Part shown: piece by piece, positions 1 through 8,941 of the stretch
Layout: each line of letters begins with the position of its first letter
How positions within the stretch are numbered: position 1 is the stretch's first letter
Assembly (NCBI GenBank): GCA_945906935.1
Contig: CAMDSO010000028.1
Coordinates: 1-38,277 of the forward strand
DNA length: 38,277 nt
DNA from: Bordetella parapertussis
GTDB lineage: Bacteria > Pseudomonadota > Gammaproteobacteria > Burkholderiales > SG8-41
Reading direction: 5' to 3'
The notes under the pieces: generated by a model
Databases searched by the model: none
The model's input: the letters and a program-made list of their open reading frames with translations, nothing else
Told to the model about the DNA's origin: nothing
Program-made: the position numbers and the translations under genes

Positions 1-1203
1 GCGGAAACCAGCGCGACGCAGCTCCGCCCCACGGTGGACCTGACCATGCCACCAGCAAATTTGTGGGATCGCATCCGCAAAGGCTTTGGGCTTAACGACG
101 TCAACAGCCCCTTGGTCCAGCAACAGATCGACTGGTTTGCCGGCCACCCCGACTTCATTAAGCGCACGGTCGAACGCAGCAGCCGCTACCTGCATTACAT
201 CGTCGAGGAAGTACAGAAACGCGGCATGCCCACCGAGATCGCGCTCTTGCCGGTGATCGAGAGCGCCTTTAATCCGGTCGCCTACTCGCGTGCCCATGCC
301 TCGGGCATCTGGCAGTTCATACCCTCCACTGGCAAGCTCTACGGCTTGCAGCAAAATTTCTGGTACGACGGCCGGCGAGACGTCATGGCGGCGACCAACG
401 CCGCGCTCGACTATCTGGAAAAACTCTACGATATGTTCGGCAGCTGGGATCTCGCACTCGCCGCTTATAACTGGGGTGAAGGTGCGGTCTCGCGTGCCAT
501 CGCCAAGAACACCGCGCGTGGCCTGCCCGGCGACTACCAAAGTCTGACCATGCCGTCCGAGACCCGTTATTACGTGCCGCGCCTGCAAGCCGTGAAAAGC
601 ATCGTCGCCAACCCGGCGCAATACGGACTCACGCTCGCAGAAATCCCAAACAGACCCTATTTCGCGACGGTGACTACTAATCGCCATATGGATATGCGGC
701 TCGCGGCGAAATTGGCCGACACCCCGCTCGAAGAATTCATGTCTCTGAACCCCGGCTACAGCCGGCCCGTCATCCGTGCCAGTAGCGAACAGACCCTGCT
801 CGTGCCGACGGCCAAGGCTGAAACCTTCCGCCTGAATCTGTTGAGTCACCGCGAACCGCTGGTGTCGTGGCAGGCCTACGAATTGAAAAAAGGCGACACA
901 CTCGAACGCGTCTCCGCACGCTATAACATCTCCATCGCGCAGTTACGCCAGATCAACGACATCACGCCGAAACGCAAAATCGGCATTGGTGCCACGGTAC
1001 TAGTCCCGACCACGGCAAGCGCAACCCCGCACCTGCCCGATCTGCCGGCACCGCCGCTGGTAGCTACCAATATGCCAGCCGCCGCCGCCGGCAAGGCCAG
1101 TAAAGCGATCAAGAGCCCACAAAGCACTACAAAACAAAAATCTGTGGCGCGCAAATCCACCGCATCCGGCAGAAAAGTGGTGGTCGCGCAAAGCGTGCGC
1201 TGA
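1..1203 (+). CDS. mltD: Membrane-bound lytic murein transglycosylase D, 5' end missing
   Basis: This enzyme cleaves the MurNAc-GlcNAc bond of peptidoglycan in the periplasm, leaving anhydro-MurNAc ends. The reading frame is open from base 1, and the first GTG (base 34) is preceded by in-frame codons. No signal peptide or lipobox is visible, so the true start lies upstream of the window. The SLT catalytic domain has the ALLPVIESAFNP motif with the catalytic Glu at bases 259-261, followed by SGIWQFIPSTG and LALAAYNWGEG. A LysM peptidoglycan-binding module (YELKKGDTLERVSARYNIS) lies at bases about 877-1005. A degenerate LysM-like stretch sits before it, and the tail is Ala/Lys/Ser-rich. E. coli MltD is usually described with two LysM modules; only one clear copy is seen here. 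It converges on the ABC transporter operon with a 54-base gap in which I see no clear terminator. Confidence 0.93.
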   Translation, partial: AETSATQLRPTVDLTMPPANLWDRIRKGFGLNDVNSPLVQQQIDWFAGHPDFIKRTVERSSRYLHYIVEEVQKRGMPTEIALLPVIESAFNPVAYSRAHASGIWQFIPSTGKLYGLQQNFWYDGRRDVMAATNAALDYLEKLYDMFGSWDLALAAYNWGEGAVSRAIAKNTARGLPGDYQSLTMPSETRYYVPRLQAVKSIVANPAQYGLTLAEIPNRPYFATVTTNRHMDMRLAAKLADTPLEEFMSLNPGYSRPVIRASSEQTLLVPTAKAETFRLNLLSHREPLVSWQAYELKKGDTLERVSARYNISIAQLRQINDITPKRKIGIGATVLVPTTASATPHLPDLPAPPLVATNMPAAAAGKASKAIKSPQSTTKQKSVARKSTASGRKVVVAQSVR

Positions 1204-1257
1204 CGCGCGCTGCATCCGTCGCCGCCCCCACTAAGTGTGGCGTCGCATCATGCTGGC

Positions 1258-3300
1258 TCAAGTGCCTGTCGGCAGATGACAGCGCAAGAGGTGCCCGCCA
1301 TCCCCGCTGGACAATGGATAGTCCTGCTTGCAAATTGGCGCGGCAAACGGACAGCGTGGATGAAAATGGCAGCCCGCAGGTGGCTCCACCGGCGACGGCA
1401 TATCGCCCTTGAGCCTGATGGTAGTGCGCGGCACGCCACCGGCAATATCGATCTGCGGCACGGCGGATAACAATGCACGGGTATACGGATGACGCGGCGC
1501 GTGCAATACCGCGTCGACCGGGCCCTGCTCGACGATACGTCCCAGATACATCACGGCGACCTCATGGGCGAGAAACTCGACCACTGAAATATTGTGCGTG
1601 ATGAACAGGTAGCTGAGCCCCTTGCGTGACTGCAAGGTCTTCAGCAGATTCAATATCTGCGCCTGCACCGATACATCCAGTGCGCTGGTCGGTTCGTCGC
1701 ACACGATCAACCGCGGCTCCACCGATAACGCGCGCGCAATCGCGATACGCTGACGCTGCCCTCCAGAGAACTCATGTGGATAGCGCAATTTCATCTCTGG
1801 CGCGAGCCCGACCTCGTCGAGCAGCAGGTCGATGCGTCGCTGGCGCTCCTTGCCACTATCGCCAATGCCCAGCGCCAACATGCCCTCCTCAATGATCTCG
1901 GCCACACGCATGCGCGGATTGAGTGAGGCATAAGGATCCTGAAAAATAATCTGGATCTGGTTGCGCCGCGCGCGTAACTCGCCGCGTGTCAGCCGCGCCA
2001 GATCCTCGCCGGCGTAGAGCACGCGCCCGCCGGTCGGTTCGATCAGCCGCAGCAAACCCTTGCCGACGGTGGTCTTGCCGCAACCCGACTCGCCGACGAG
2101 CCCGAGCGTGCGCCCGGCATGCAGCGTCAGCGATACGCCGTCAACCGCTTTGACGCTGCCGCTAACGCGCTGAAACAAGCCGCTACGCAGCGGGAAGTGC
2201 ATCTTCAGATCATTAACTTCGAGCAATGGCCCGGTCGCAGAGTCAGGGGTGGCCCCAGAGGCGGCAGCCGACGCCGCCACGACCTCGGGCACGCTATCGA
2301 CGCCCTTGGCAAGTACCGCCGCCACTGCGGCATCCGATGCAAAAAGATGACACCTCACCCCCTGCCCGCCGCCCAAGTCATGCCAGGCGGGCAGCGCCGT
2401 GCGACAACGTGCAGCGGCCTGATCACAGCGATCGGCAAAACGACAACCACGAAATTCCTGTGTCAGCTGCGGCACGCTGCCACGAATCACCGCCAGCGCC
2501 TCGCCGCGGCGCCGGGCACCCGGCAAGGAATCAAACAGCTTGCGCGAGTAGGGATGCGCAGGCCTGGAGAAAAACTGCTCGCGCGTCGCCATTTCAACAA
2601 TTTCGCCTGCATACATGACGGCCACACGATGGGCGTTCTCCGCCACCACCGCCAGATCATGCGTAATCAAGAGCATCGCCATGCCGCGGGTGCGCTGCAA
2701 TTCACGCAATAGATCAAGTATCTGCGACTGTATCGTCACATCCAGCGCAGTGGTCGGCTCATCGGCGATCAACAATTCCGGATCACAGGCCAGCGCGATC
2801 GCAATCATGACGCGCTGTTTCATGCCGCCCGACAACTGGAATGGATACTCGTCACGACGCCGCAACGGATCGGGAATGCCAACTGCGGCGAGCAGTTCCA
2901 GCACGCGTGCTTCGAGGGCGGCTTGCGCCAACTCCGTATGCCGCGCCAGCGTCTCGCTAATCTGCGCGCCGACGGTCATCACCGGGTTAAGACTGAGCAT
3001 CGGTTCCTGAAAAATCATCGCAACACGGCGGCCGCGCACATCACGCATGTCTTTTTCAGATTTCGCCAGCAGATCTTCACCGTCGAGTTCGACCGTGCCG
3101 GCGGTAACTTCACCGGTTTCCGGCAGCAGGCGCATCACCGACAGCGCCGTCATCGATTTGCCACAACCGGATTCACCAAGCAGCGCAAAGGTTTCACCAC
3201 GCTTGATCTCCAGCGACAAGCCATCGATCGCGCGCACCACCGCCTCGTTACCGGTCAGCGAGGTCGACAACCCGGTGATTTTAAGCAGTGGTATGTTCAT
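1258..3300 (-). CDS. Peptide-type ABC transporter, fused double ATP-binding protein (YejF/GsiA type)
   Basis: This protein would supply both ATPase domains of a peptide/nickel-type ABC importer on the cytoplasmic face. Two complete nucleotide-binding domains are joined head to tail. The first has Walker A GESGCGKS (42-49), signature LSGGMKQR (156-163) and Walker B LLIADEP. The second has Walker A GESGCGKT (403-410), signature FSGGQRQR and Walker B LIVCDEP. Each domain ends in the Cys-containing oligopeptide C-terminal element (GCRFADRC and GCHFHPRC). The 680-residue length fits fused proteins such as YejF or GsiA, with a longer Ala-rich linker at about 322-355. The start ATG shares one base with the upstream permease stop (TGATG), which implies translational coupling. 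It is the last gene of the operon. Substrate cannot be told from sequence. Confidence 0.92.
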   Translation of the reverse strand: MNIPLLKITGLSTSLTGNEAVVRAIDGLSLEIKRGETFALLGESGCGKSMTALSVMRLLPETGEVTAGTVELDGEDLLAKSEKDMRDVRGRRVAMIFQEPMLSLNPVMTVGAQISETLARHTELAQAALEARVLELLAAVGIPDPLRRRDEYPFQLSGGMKQRVMIAIALACDPELLIADEPTTALDVTIQSQILDLLRELQRTRGMAMLLITHDLAVVAENAHRVAVMYAGEIVEMATREQFFSRPAHPYSRKLFDSLPGARRRGEALAVIRGSVPQLTQEFRGCRFADRCDQAAARCRTALPAWHDLGGGQGVRCHLFASDAAVAAVLAKGVDSVPEVVAASAAASGATPDSATGPLLEVNDLKMHFPLRSGLFQRVSGSVKAVDGVSLTLHAGRTLGLVGESGCGKTTVGKGLLRLIEPTGGRVLYAGEDLARLTRGELRARRNQIQIIFQDPYASLNPRMRVAEIIEEGMLALGIGDSGKERQRRIDLLLDEVGLAPEMKLRYPHEFSGGQRQRIAIARALSVEPRLIVCDEPTSALDVSVQAQILNLLKTLQSRKGLSYLFITHNISVVEFLAHEVAVMYLGRIVEQGPVDAVLHAPRHPYTRALLSAVPQIDIAGGVPRTTIRLKGDMPSPVEPPAGCHFHPRCPFAAPICKQDYPLSSGDGGHLLRCHLPTGT

Positions 3301-4763
3301 CAGCCCGGCGCTCCCGGCTGCAACGCCGGCAGCACCTTCCGCAGTCGACGCACACGGGTGCGCACGCGCGGATCAAACGCATCGCGGACCGCATCGGCAA
3401 ACAGGTTCGCCGCCAGCACCAGCGTCACCATGAATACAAACGCCGCCGCCAGCGACCACCACACCATGGGCTCGCGCGCCATTTCAAGACGCGCGTTGTT
3501 GATCAGGGTGCCGAAGCTGTTCATGGAAGGATCGACGCCGACGCCGACATAAGACAATACCGCCTCGGCGAGCACCAACCCGCTGAACTCCATCACCACT
3601 GAAATCAAAACAATGTGCATGACGTTGGGCAGGATATGCCGGCTGATCACGCGATGATGACGGACGCCGAAAGCATGCGCGGCCTGAATATATTCGAGCT
3701 CGCGCAGCTTTAGCGTTTCACCACGCAGCAGGCGGCACAAGCCAGTCCAACTGGTGACGCCGAGGATGATGCAGAGGAACAGCAACCGCAGATCGGCACG
3801 TTGCGCGGCAGTTGGAAACAGCTCGGCATGCGTATCGATATAGACCTGCATCATGAGCACGGCGGCGGCGATCAGCAGTACACCGGGAATTGAATTAAGC
3901 GTCGTGTACAGATACTGGATCGCATCATCGATCCAGCCGCCAAAATAACCTGCGGCAATCCCCAGCGCCAAGGCAAACGGCAGCATCACCAGCGTCGTCA
4001 GGGTACCAATCACCAGCGCTGTTCGAATACTCTTGAGCGTCAGATAGAGCACATCCTGGCCAACCTTGTCGGTGCCCAGAACGTGATAATTCTGCGCCAG
4101 CGCAATCACCGCGCCGCCGGCCAGACACAAGCCGAGCAGCGTCAGCAATATGGCACGCCAGGGCACCTCCGTGTCACCGCGCCAGAGCGCCTCCCAGACC
4201 GGATGGATGCGCTGCTGCGTGGTCTGCGCCAGCGCCGCCGCTACGCACAGCGCAATCACCAGCCACGCCACCCCACCGGCCGCCGCGCCGCCGAGTGCCG
4301 AACGGGCGATACTGGATGTCCACTCCTCCGCCGGGTTCTTGAGATGGGCGCCACCGAATTTAAGCCGCGGATAATCGCGCGACTGACTGCCGTCTTCGCG
4401 TTCGATGGTTTCCTTGGCAAACAACTGCGCTGCGAGCGGCGCCGAATAGGTCTTCTCGCGACGGCTGCGCAGTGGCTCGAGTACTGCATCGAGCGCGCTT
4501 TTGACTTCCGACGCATACACGACACGCGCCGCAGTCTCATTGCCAGCGATGCGCGGACGGTAATGCAATGAGTCGAGCAAGCCGACCACCACAAACATCA
4601 ACAGCACGGTCAAGCCGACCATGCCACTCACCGAATGGGCAACGCGCCGCCACGGCGCCAACAGATGCTCCCGTCTGCGCACATAAATTGCCGCAAGAAC
4701 AATCACGCCAACCAGCAGAAAAATCAGCCAGTCTGTCCATAAAATGACCGTCTGAAATGGCAT
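3300..4763 (-). CDS. Peptide-type ABC transporter permease (DppC/YejE family) with long N-terminal extension
   Basis: This is an inner-membrane permease of the oligopeptide importer family. The C-terminal ~280 residues are the transport core: YHVLGTDKVGQDVLY is the conserved entry motif, and the EAA loop that contacts the ATPase is around EYIQAAHAFGVRHHRVISRH. The length of 487 residues is well above the roughly 300 usual for DppC. The first ~200 residues hold two membrane segments near the N-terminus, a charged extracytoplasmic stretch (about 75-150) and another hydrophobic pair. YejE-type permeases also carry N-terminal extensions, so this is a family variant, not a fusion error. The start ATG overlaps the stop of the upstream permease by one base (TGATG), and the stop overlaps the ATPase start in the same way. 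Confidence 0.9.
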   Translation of the reverse strand: MPFQTVILWTDWLIFLLVGVIVLAAIYVRRREHLLAPWRRVAHSVSGMVGLTVLLMFVVVGLLDSLHYRPRIAGNETAARVVYASEVKSALDAVLEPLRSRREKTYSAPLAAQLFAKETIEREDGSQSRDYPRLKFGGAHLKNPAEEWTSSIARSALGGAAAGGVAWLVIALCVAAALAQTTQQRIHPVWEALWRGDTEVPWRAILLTLLGLCLAGGAVIALAQNYHVLGTDKVGQDVLYLTLKSIRTALVIGTLTTLVMLPFALALGIAAGYFGGWIDDAIQYLYTTLNSIPGVLLIAAAVLMMQVYIDTHAELFPTAAQRADLRLLFLCIILGVTSWTGLCRLLRGETLKLRELEYIQAAHAFGVRHHRVISRHILPNVMHIVLISVVMEFSGLVLAEAVLSYVGVGVDPSMNSFGTLINNARLEMAREPMVWWSLAAAFVFMVTLVLAANLFADAVRDAFDPRVRTRVRRLRKVLPALQPGAPG

Positions 4764-5740
4764 CAGGACAACCTCACACGCGGATCAACCAGCGTATAGG
4801 AAATATCAGTCAACAACAGGCCGGCGATATAGAGCAAGGAACCGATAAAGACCATCGATCGCACAACACCGAAATCCTGTGCATTGATCGCGTCTATGGT
4901 GTAACTGCCGAGTCCCGGAATCCCAAAAAAAGATTCAGTGATTAGCCCGCCCATGAACAAAAATGGAATCGCCACTACCACACCCGTGAGGATCGGAATC
5001 ATCGCGTTCTTCAGCACATGACGGAACAACACCACACTCTCTGGCAGGCCCTTGGCGCGCGCCGTGCGCACATAGTCGCGACTGATCTCATCGAGAAAAA
5101 ACGCACGGTACAACCGCGTGCTGCCGCCGAAGCCTGCGACCACACCGACCGCCGCCGGCAGCAAGACAAAACGCCATGCGTCGGCGCCGCCGCTGTAACC
5201 GGAAATCGGCACCAGATGCCATAGCTTGGCGATCAGATACTGGCCGCCGATGATATAAAACATACTCGAGATCGACATCGCGGCCACGCACATCACCACG
5301 CCCCAGAAATCAATGGCGGTGGCACGAAAAAACGCAAACACCAATGCAAAGGTGATGTAGACAAAGAGGCCGACGAGGAAAGACGGCACGGCGACGGCCA
5401 GACTCGGCCCCATGCGCAAACCGATTTCACGCGCGATATCGCGGCCGTCGTCGGCGCGGCCGAAATCAAAGACAAACATGCGCAACGATTTTTCAAAAAA
5501 GATCGTTTGCGTGAGCTTGCCGCTACCCGGCGCAGACACATTAAACAGCAGCGGTTTGTCATAGCCGCGCTCCTGCTTCCAATTGGTGATGGCCTCGGGC
5601 GTGACCCGTTTGACGCCGAGCTGCATGCGCGCCATGTCGTCGGGAGTGTTGACCAGAAAAAACAGTCCGAAGGTGATGATATTGACGCCGATCAGGATCG
5701 GTATCGCATATAGCAGCCGGCGCATGATATAGGCAATCAT
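4763..5740 (-). CDS. Peptide-type ABC transporter permease (DppB/YejB family)
   Basis: This is the second inner-membrane permease of the importer. The chosen start gives MIAYIMRRLLYAIPILIGVN, the classic first membrane helix of DppB/YejB proteins, and a product of 325 residues. The same frame is open further upstream (to 5983), but that part overlaps the binding-protein gene and has no membrane character. The start at 5740 also forms a 4-base ATGA overlap with the binding-protein stop. The EAA loop is visible as DYVRTARAKGLPESVVLFRHVLKNA, and the C-terminus has the usual LLTDISYTLVDPRVR ending. It pairs with the downstream DppC-type permease to form the channel. Substrate is not predictable. 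Confidence 0.92.
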   Translation of the reverse strand: MIAYIMRRLLYAIPILIGVNIITFGLFFLVNTPDDMARMQLGVKRVTPEAITNWKQERGYDKPLLFNVSAPGSGKLTQTIFFEKSLRMFVFDFGRADDGRDIAREIGLRMGPSLAVAVPSFLVGLFVYITFALVFAFFRATAIDFWGVVMCVAAMSISSMFYIIGGQYLIAKLWHLVPISGYSGGADAWRFVLLPAAVGVVAGFGGSTRLYRAFFLDEISRDYVRTARAKGLPESVVLFRHVLKNAMIPILTGVVVAIPFLFMGGLITESFFGIPGLGSYTIDAINAQDFGVVRSMVFIGSLLYIAGLLLTDISYTLVDPRVRLS

Positions 5741-7938
5741 CTGCGCGCCGTTCCACGTTCGCGCCGCCGCCAACTGGCGACCGCAGGCACCGCCAGTGCC
5801 GCGAAGACGGCAAGCAGAATGAGAAAAGGCCACCCGTGCGGTGCGTTCCAGGCGCGCCGCTGTTCGGCGCGCAACGCGTTGTCGATACGCTGATACTTCA
5901 CTGTGTTGTAAGCGATCTTGTTCGGTTTTAGATTGCGATACCACGCATGGTAGAGAACGTAGTCTTTCGGATGGTAGCCCCACAGCCAGGGCGCGTCGTG
6001 GCGCAACGTCTCCATCGCGCGATCGATCAACTCCTGCCGTTGCGGTGAGTTTGGCATGTTCTTCATGGCTTCGAACAGTGCGTCGAACTCGGGGCTGGAA
6101 TAATTCGCTGCATTCTCACCGGCACTTTTGACCTTGCTCTGCGGCCCGTGCAGCAGGAACAGGAAATTCTCGGGATCCGGATAGTCGGCATGCCAGCCCC
6201 ATTCGAAAATCTGTGCATTACCCTTGCGGATCTTGTCCTGAAAGCGGTTGTAATCCGTCGGCCGCACCTGCAACTGCACATTAATTTTTTCGAACTGCCG
6301 CTGATACCACTCAAGAATTGATTTGGCCTCGGCACCACGCGCGGTCACATCGAAATACAGAACCAGCGGCGCACCGGTTTTGCTGTCGATGCCGTTCGGA
6401 TAACCGGCTTCGGCGAGCAGTTTTTTGGCCGCCTCTATGGGTTTGCGCCGTGCCGCGCCGTTGCGCCACTCATAGACCACCGGATTGATACCGGCGGCAC
6501 CATCGCGGAATCCAAAAATCCCCGGCGGCAGCGGGCTTTGCGCAGGTATGCCACGCCCGTTCTGAAAGATCGAAATGAATTCCTCGTAATCAACCGCGAT
6601 TGAAATCGCCTGCCGCAACTTGCGGGCGCGTTCGCGGCCCGCCACATCGGCACCACCGCCAACCACGGGATCGAGCATGTTAAAACCCATATACGACGTC
6701 GAGACCGCAACCGAGGTCGATAACTGGATATTCCTTTCACGCATCGATTCACTGACACCCGCCTCGCCCTCAAGACCGAAGCGTACGGCCTGATCAAAGG
6801 TGTCGGAACTGATGCCGGAATTATCGTAATACCCTTGCAAAAATTTGTTCCAGCGCGGGATACCCTCTTTCTCCAGGGTAAACACCAGTTTGTCGATAAA
6901 GGGCATGCGCCGGCCCGCGTCGGCGAGCAAGCCGGCCCCGGCATCACCAGCTGCGCCCTCGACCGGATAGTATTCAACGCGAAAATTGGGATTGCGCTCA
7001 AGCACCATCCGCCGGTTCGGGTTGTTCTCCGTCAACATATACGGACCGGTCCCGACCGGATACCAATCGAGCGTCAGGTTCTTCTTCGCCATCCCTGGCT
7101 GACCGAAAAAGCGGTCGACCTCCAGCGGCACCGGCGCAAAAAACGGCATCGCCAGCCAGTATTGAAACTGCGGATAACTGCCCTTCAACGTAATGCGGTA
7201 GGTATAGTCGTCGACCACTTCCACACCGCTCAGTGGAAATTTCGTGAGATCAATCCAGGCGTCGCGCTCACCGCGTTTGACCAGATCATCATTGGCGGCA
7301 CGCAGCGTTTGGCCGAGCTCCTTGAGGCCGACAATATAGTCATTCATGAGGCCGATGATGGGCGAATGCAGGCGCGGATGCGCAAGCCGCTTGATCTGGT
7401 ATTCGAAATCACGCGCATTTAATTCGCGCGTGCCGGTGTGGGCAAAATCGGCGAGCACATTTCGCCCCGCCACGTCTTCGGCAGTCAACTCGCGATATTG
7501 CAACTGCCCGGCCGGGTCGCGCGCGAATGCCGGATGCGGCTGATATAAAACACCGCGCTTGAGATGAATCTCGTAGACGGTATACGCAATACGCGATACC
7601 GCAGTGCCGGCCGGCAGACGGCGGCCCTGCGCATCAAGATATAAGGGTTCAGGTATGCGCTCTGCGACCGCCGGGATCAGGCTGTAGGGCCGCTTCAGGT
7701 AATGGTATTGAAGGGGCGGCTCATAGATTTGCGCGGTGAAAACAATTTCATTGGAACTATAGGACTGAACCGGGTCCAGATGTTTGGGACGTTCGGCAAA
7801 CGACGAATACAGAATATTGGCCCCGGCATCCGCCGCCGGATAAGGATCGTTCCACACGGCAGGACTGCAAGCGGCCAACAACAACGGCAGCGCCAGGCAC
7901 CACCCTTTGCGTAGTCTTTGCATGCGTATTGAATTCAT
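5737..7938 (-). CDS. Peptide-type ABC transporter substrate-binding lipoprotein (SBP family 5) with C-terminal membrane helix
   Basis: This is the extracytoplasmic binding protein of the importer. The N-terminus has a signal peptide ending in the lipobox LLLAACS, so it is predicted to be lipidated on that Cys. The family-5 body includes RPKHLDPVQSY near the start and DWYPVGTGPYMLTENNPNRR in the middle. The last ~30 residues form a hydrophobic segment (WPFLILLAVFAALAVPAVA) followed by a basic tail, which looks like a C-terminal membrane anchor. That is unusual for this family. The frame is open to 8106, but that extension runs into the fabI promoter and start. ATGs at 7944, 7938 and 7923 are all possible and none has a strong ribosome site, so the start is uncertain by a few codons. 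The stop overlaps the permease start (ATGA). It is the first gene of the operon, divergent from fabI. Confidence 0.88.
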   Translation of the reverse strand: MNSIRMQRLRKGWCLALPLLLAACSPAVWNDPYPAADAGANILYSSFAERPKHLDPVQSYSSNEIVFTAQIYEPPLQYHYLKRPYSLIPAVAERIPEPLYLDAQGRRLPAGTAVSRIAYTVYEIHLKRGVLYQPHPAFARDPAGQLQYRELTAEDVAGRNVLADFAHTGTRELNARDFEYQIKRLAHPRLHSPIIGLMNDYIVGLKELGQTLRAANDDLVKRGERDAWIDLTKFPLSGVEVVDDYTYRITLKGSYPQFQYWLAMPFFAPVPLEVDRFFGQPGMAKKNLTLDWYPVGTGPYMLTENNPNRRMVLERNPNFRVEYYPVEGAAGDAGAGLLADAGRRMPFIDKLVFTLEKEGIPRWNKFLQGYYDNSGISSDTFDQAVRFGLEGEAGVSESMRERNIQLSTSVAVSTSYMGFNMLDPVVGGGADVAGRERARKLRQAISIAVDYEEFISIFQNGRGIPAQSPLPPGIFGFRDGAAGINPVVYEWRNGAARRKPIEAAKKLLAEAGYPNGIDSKTGAPLVLYFDVTARGAEAKSILEWYQRQFEKINVQLQVRPTDYNRFQDKIRKGNAQIFEWGWHADYPDPENFLFLLHGPQSKVKSAGENAANYSSPEFDALFEAMKNMPNSPQRQELIDRAMETLRHDAPWLWGYHPKDYVLYHAWYRNLKPNKIAYNTVKYQRIDNALRAEQRRAWNAPHGWPFLILLAVFAALAVPAVASWRRRERGTARR

Positions 7939-7992
7939 CGGCATAGAGTGTAGCGTAATCGCATTAGCGTTGGCATTGGCATCGTCAGCGCA

Positions 7993-8021
7993 TCGGCGAC
8001 GCGCCGACGATACGCTATAAT
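7993..8021 (+). promoter_or_regulatory. Probable fabI promoter (-10 TATAAT) in the divergent gap
   Basis: A perfect -10 hexamer TATAAT lies at 8016-8021. The -35 region at 17-bp spacing (7993-7998) is a poor match and coincides with one arm of a short hairpin (TCGGCG-ACG-CGCCGA, starting at 7993). Transcription would begin near 8028, leaving a ~29-nt leader with a clear ribosome site (AAGGA) before the fabI ATG. Confidence 0.55.
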
Positions 8022-8056
8022 GCCGCCTGTACCGCCACACCGGACAAGGAATTGAA

Positions 8057-8842
8057 ATGGGTTTCCTGCAAGGCAAAAAGATACTGGTCACAGGCCTGCT
8101 CAGCAACCGTTCGATCGCCTATGGCATCGCCGAGGCGGCGCATCGCGAGGGCGCGGAACTGGCATTCACCTACCAAAATGAAAGCATCAAAGACCGCGTT
8201 GCCAAGCTCTCGCAGCCGCTGGGCTCCAAGCTCCTGTTCCCCTGCGACGTCAGCTCGGATGAACAGATTTCGGCACTGTTTGCCGATCTATCCAAACACT
8301 GGGATGGACTCGACGGCCTCGTGCATTCGATCGCCTTCGCGCCGCGTGATCAGCTCGATAATGATTATCTTGATACTGTGACGCGCGAGGGTTTCCGTAT
8401 CGCCCACGAAGTCAGTTCCTACAGTTTTACCGCACTGGCCAAGGGCGCGCTGCCTATGATGAGCGGCCGCAACGCCTCGCTGCTGACGCTTAGCTACCTG
8501 GGTGCCGTGCGTTCGATCCCGCACTACAACGTCATGGGACTGGCCAAGGCCAGCCTTGAAGCCAATGTGCGTTACATGGCACAGAGCCTCGGCCCCAAGG
8601 GGATACGGGTCAACGGCATTTCAGCTGGTCCGATCAAAACCCTCGCCGCCGCGGGGATTGCCGACTTCTCGAAACTGCTCAGCCATCACGCACGGCATGC
8701 ACCGCTGCGCCGGAATACCACCATCGAGGAGGTCGGCAACGCAGCGGCCTTCATGCTGTCAGAACTGGCGGCAGGCATTACGGGTGAAATTCTCTACGTC
8801 GACGGCGGCTTTAATACCACGGCCCTCGGCATACCGGATTAG
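8057..8842 (+). CDS. fabI: Enoyl-[acyl-carrier-protein] reductase (NADH) FabI
   Basis: FabI catalyses the last step of each fatty-acid elongation cycle, NADH-dependent reduction of enoyl-ACP, in the cytosol. The 261-residue product matches the family length. The nucleotide-binding motif is [13 protein letters not shown] (13-25). The catalytic set is Tyr147, Tyr157 and Lys164 in [19 protein letters not shown], equivalent to Tyr146/Tyr156/Lys163 in E. coli. The conserved AGPIKTLAA substrate-loop motif and the C-terminal EILYVDGGF are also present. At the position of E. coli Gly93, part of the triclosan pocket, this protein has Ala93 (SIAFAP). AAGGA six bases before the ATG supports the start. 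It is monocistronic: it has its own -10 box and is followed by a strong hairpin shared with the converging ppiD. Confidence 0.97.
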   Translation: MGFLQGKKILVTGLLSNRSIAYGIAEAAHREGAELAFTYQNESIKDRVAKLSQPLGSKLLFPCDVSSDEQISALFADLSKHWDGLDGLVHSIAFAPRDQLDNDYLDTVTREGFRIAHEVSSYSFTALAKGALPMMSGRNASLLTLSYLGAVRSIPHYNVMGLAKASLEANVRYMAQSLGPKGIRVNGISAGPIKTLAAAGIADFSKLLSHHARHAPLRRNTTIEEVGNAAAFMLSELAAGITGEILYVDGGFNTTALGIPD

Positions 8843-8876
8843 CATCCACCGGCGTCTGCCGCAACCCTACCAATAA

Positions 8877-8903
8877 AAACGGCGATCATTGCGATCGCCG
8901 TTT
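8877..8903. terminator. Bidirectional hairpin terminator between fabI and ppiD
   Basis: This is a perfect 11-bp inverted repeat (AAACGGCGATC / GATCGCCGTTT) with a 5-base loop, located between the converging fabI and ppiD stops. The A-rich left and T-rich right flanks suit intrinsic termination in both directions. Confidence 0.8.
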
Positions 8904-8941
8904 CTGTTGATGAATCGCGCCTGAAAGCGCGCTCTCTACCT

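Noticed and set aside
5741-5983. N-terminal extension of the YejB-type permease to 5983
   Set aside because: It overlaps the binding-protein gene, is Arg/Ala-rich and non-hydrophobic, and the ATG at 5740 gives the canonical family start and an ATGA overlap.
7945-8106. N-terminal extension of the binding protein to 8106
   Set aside because: It crosses the fabI promoter and start codon and would bury the signal peptide and lipobox.
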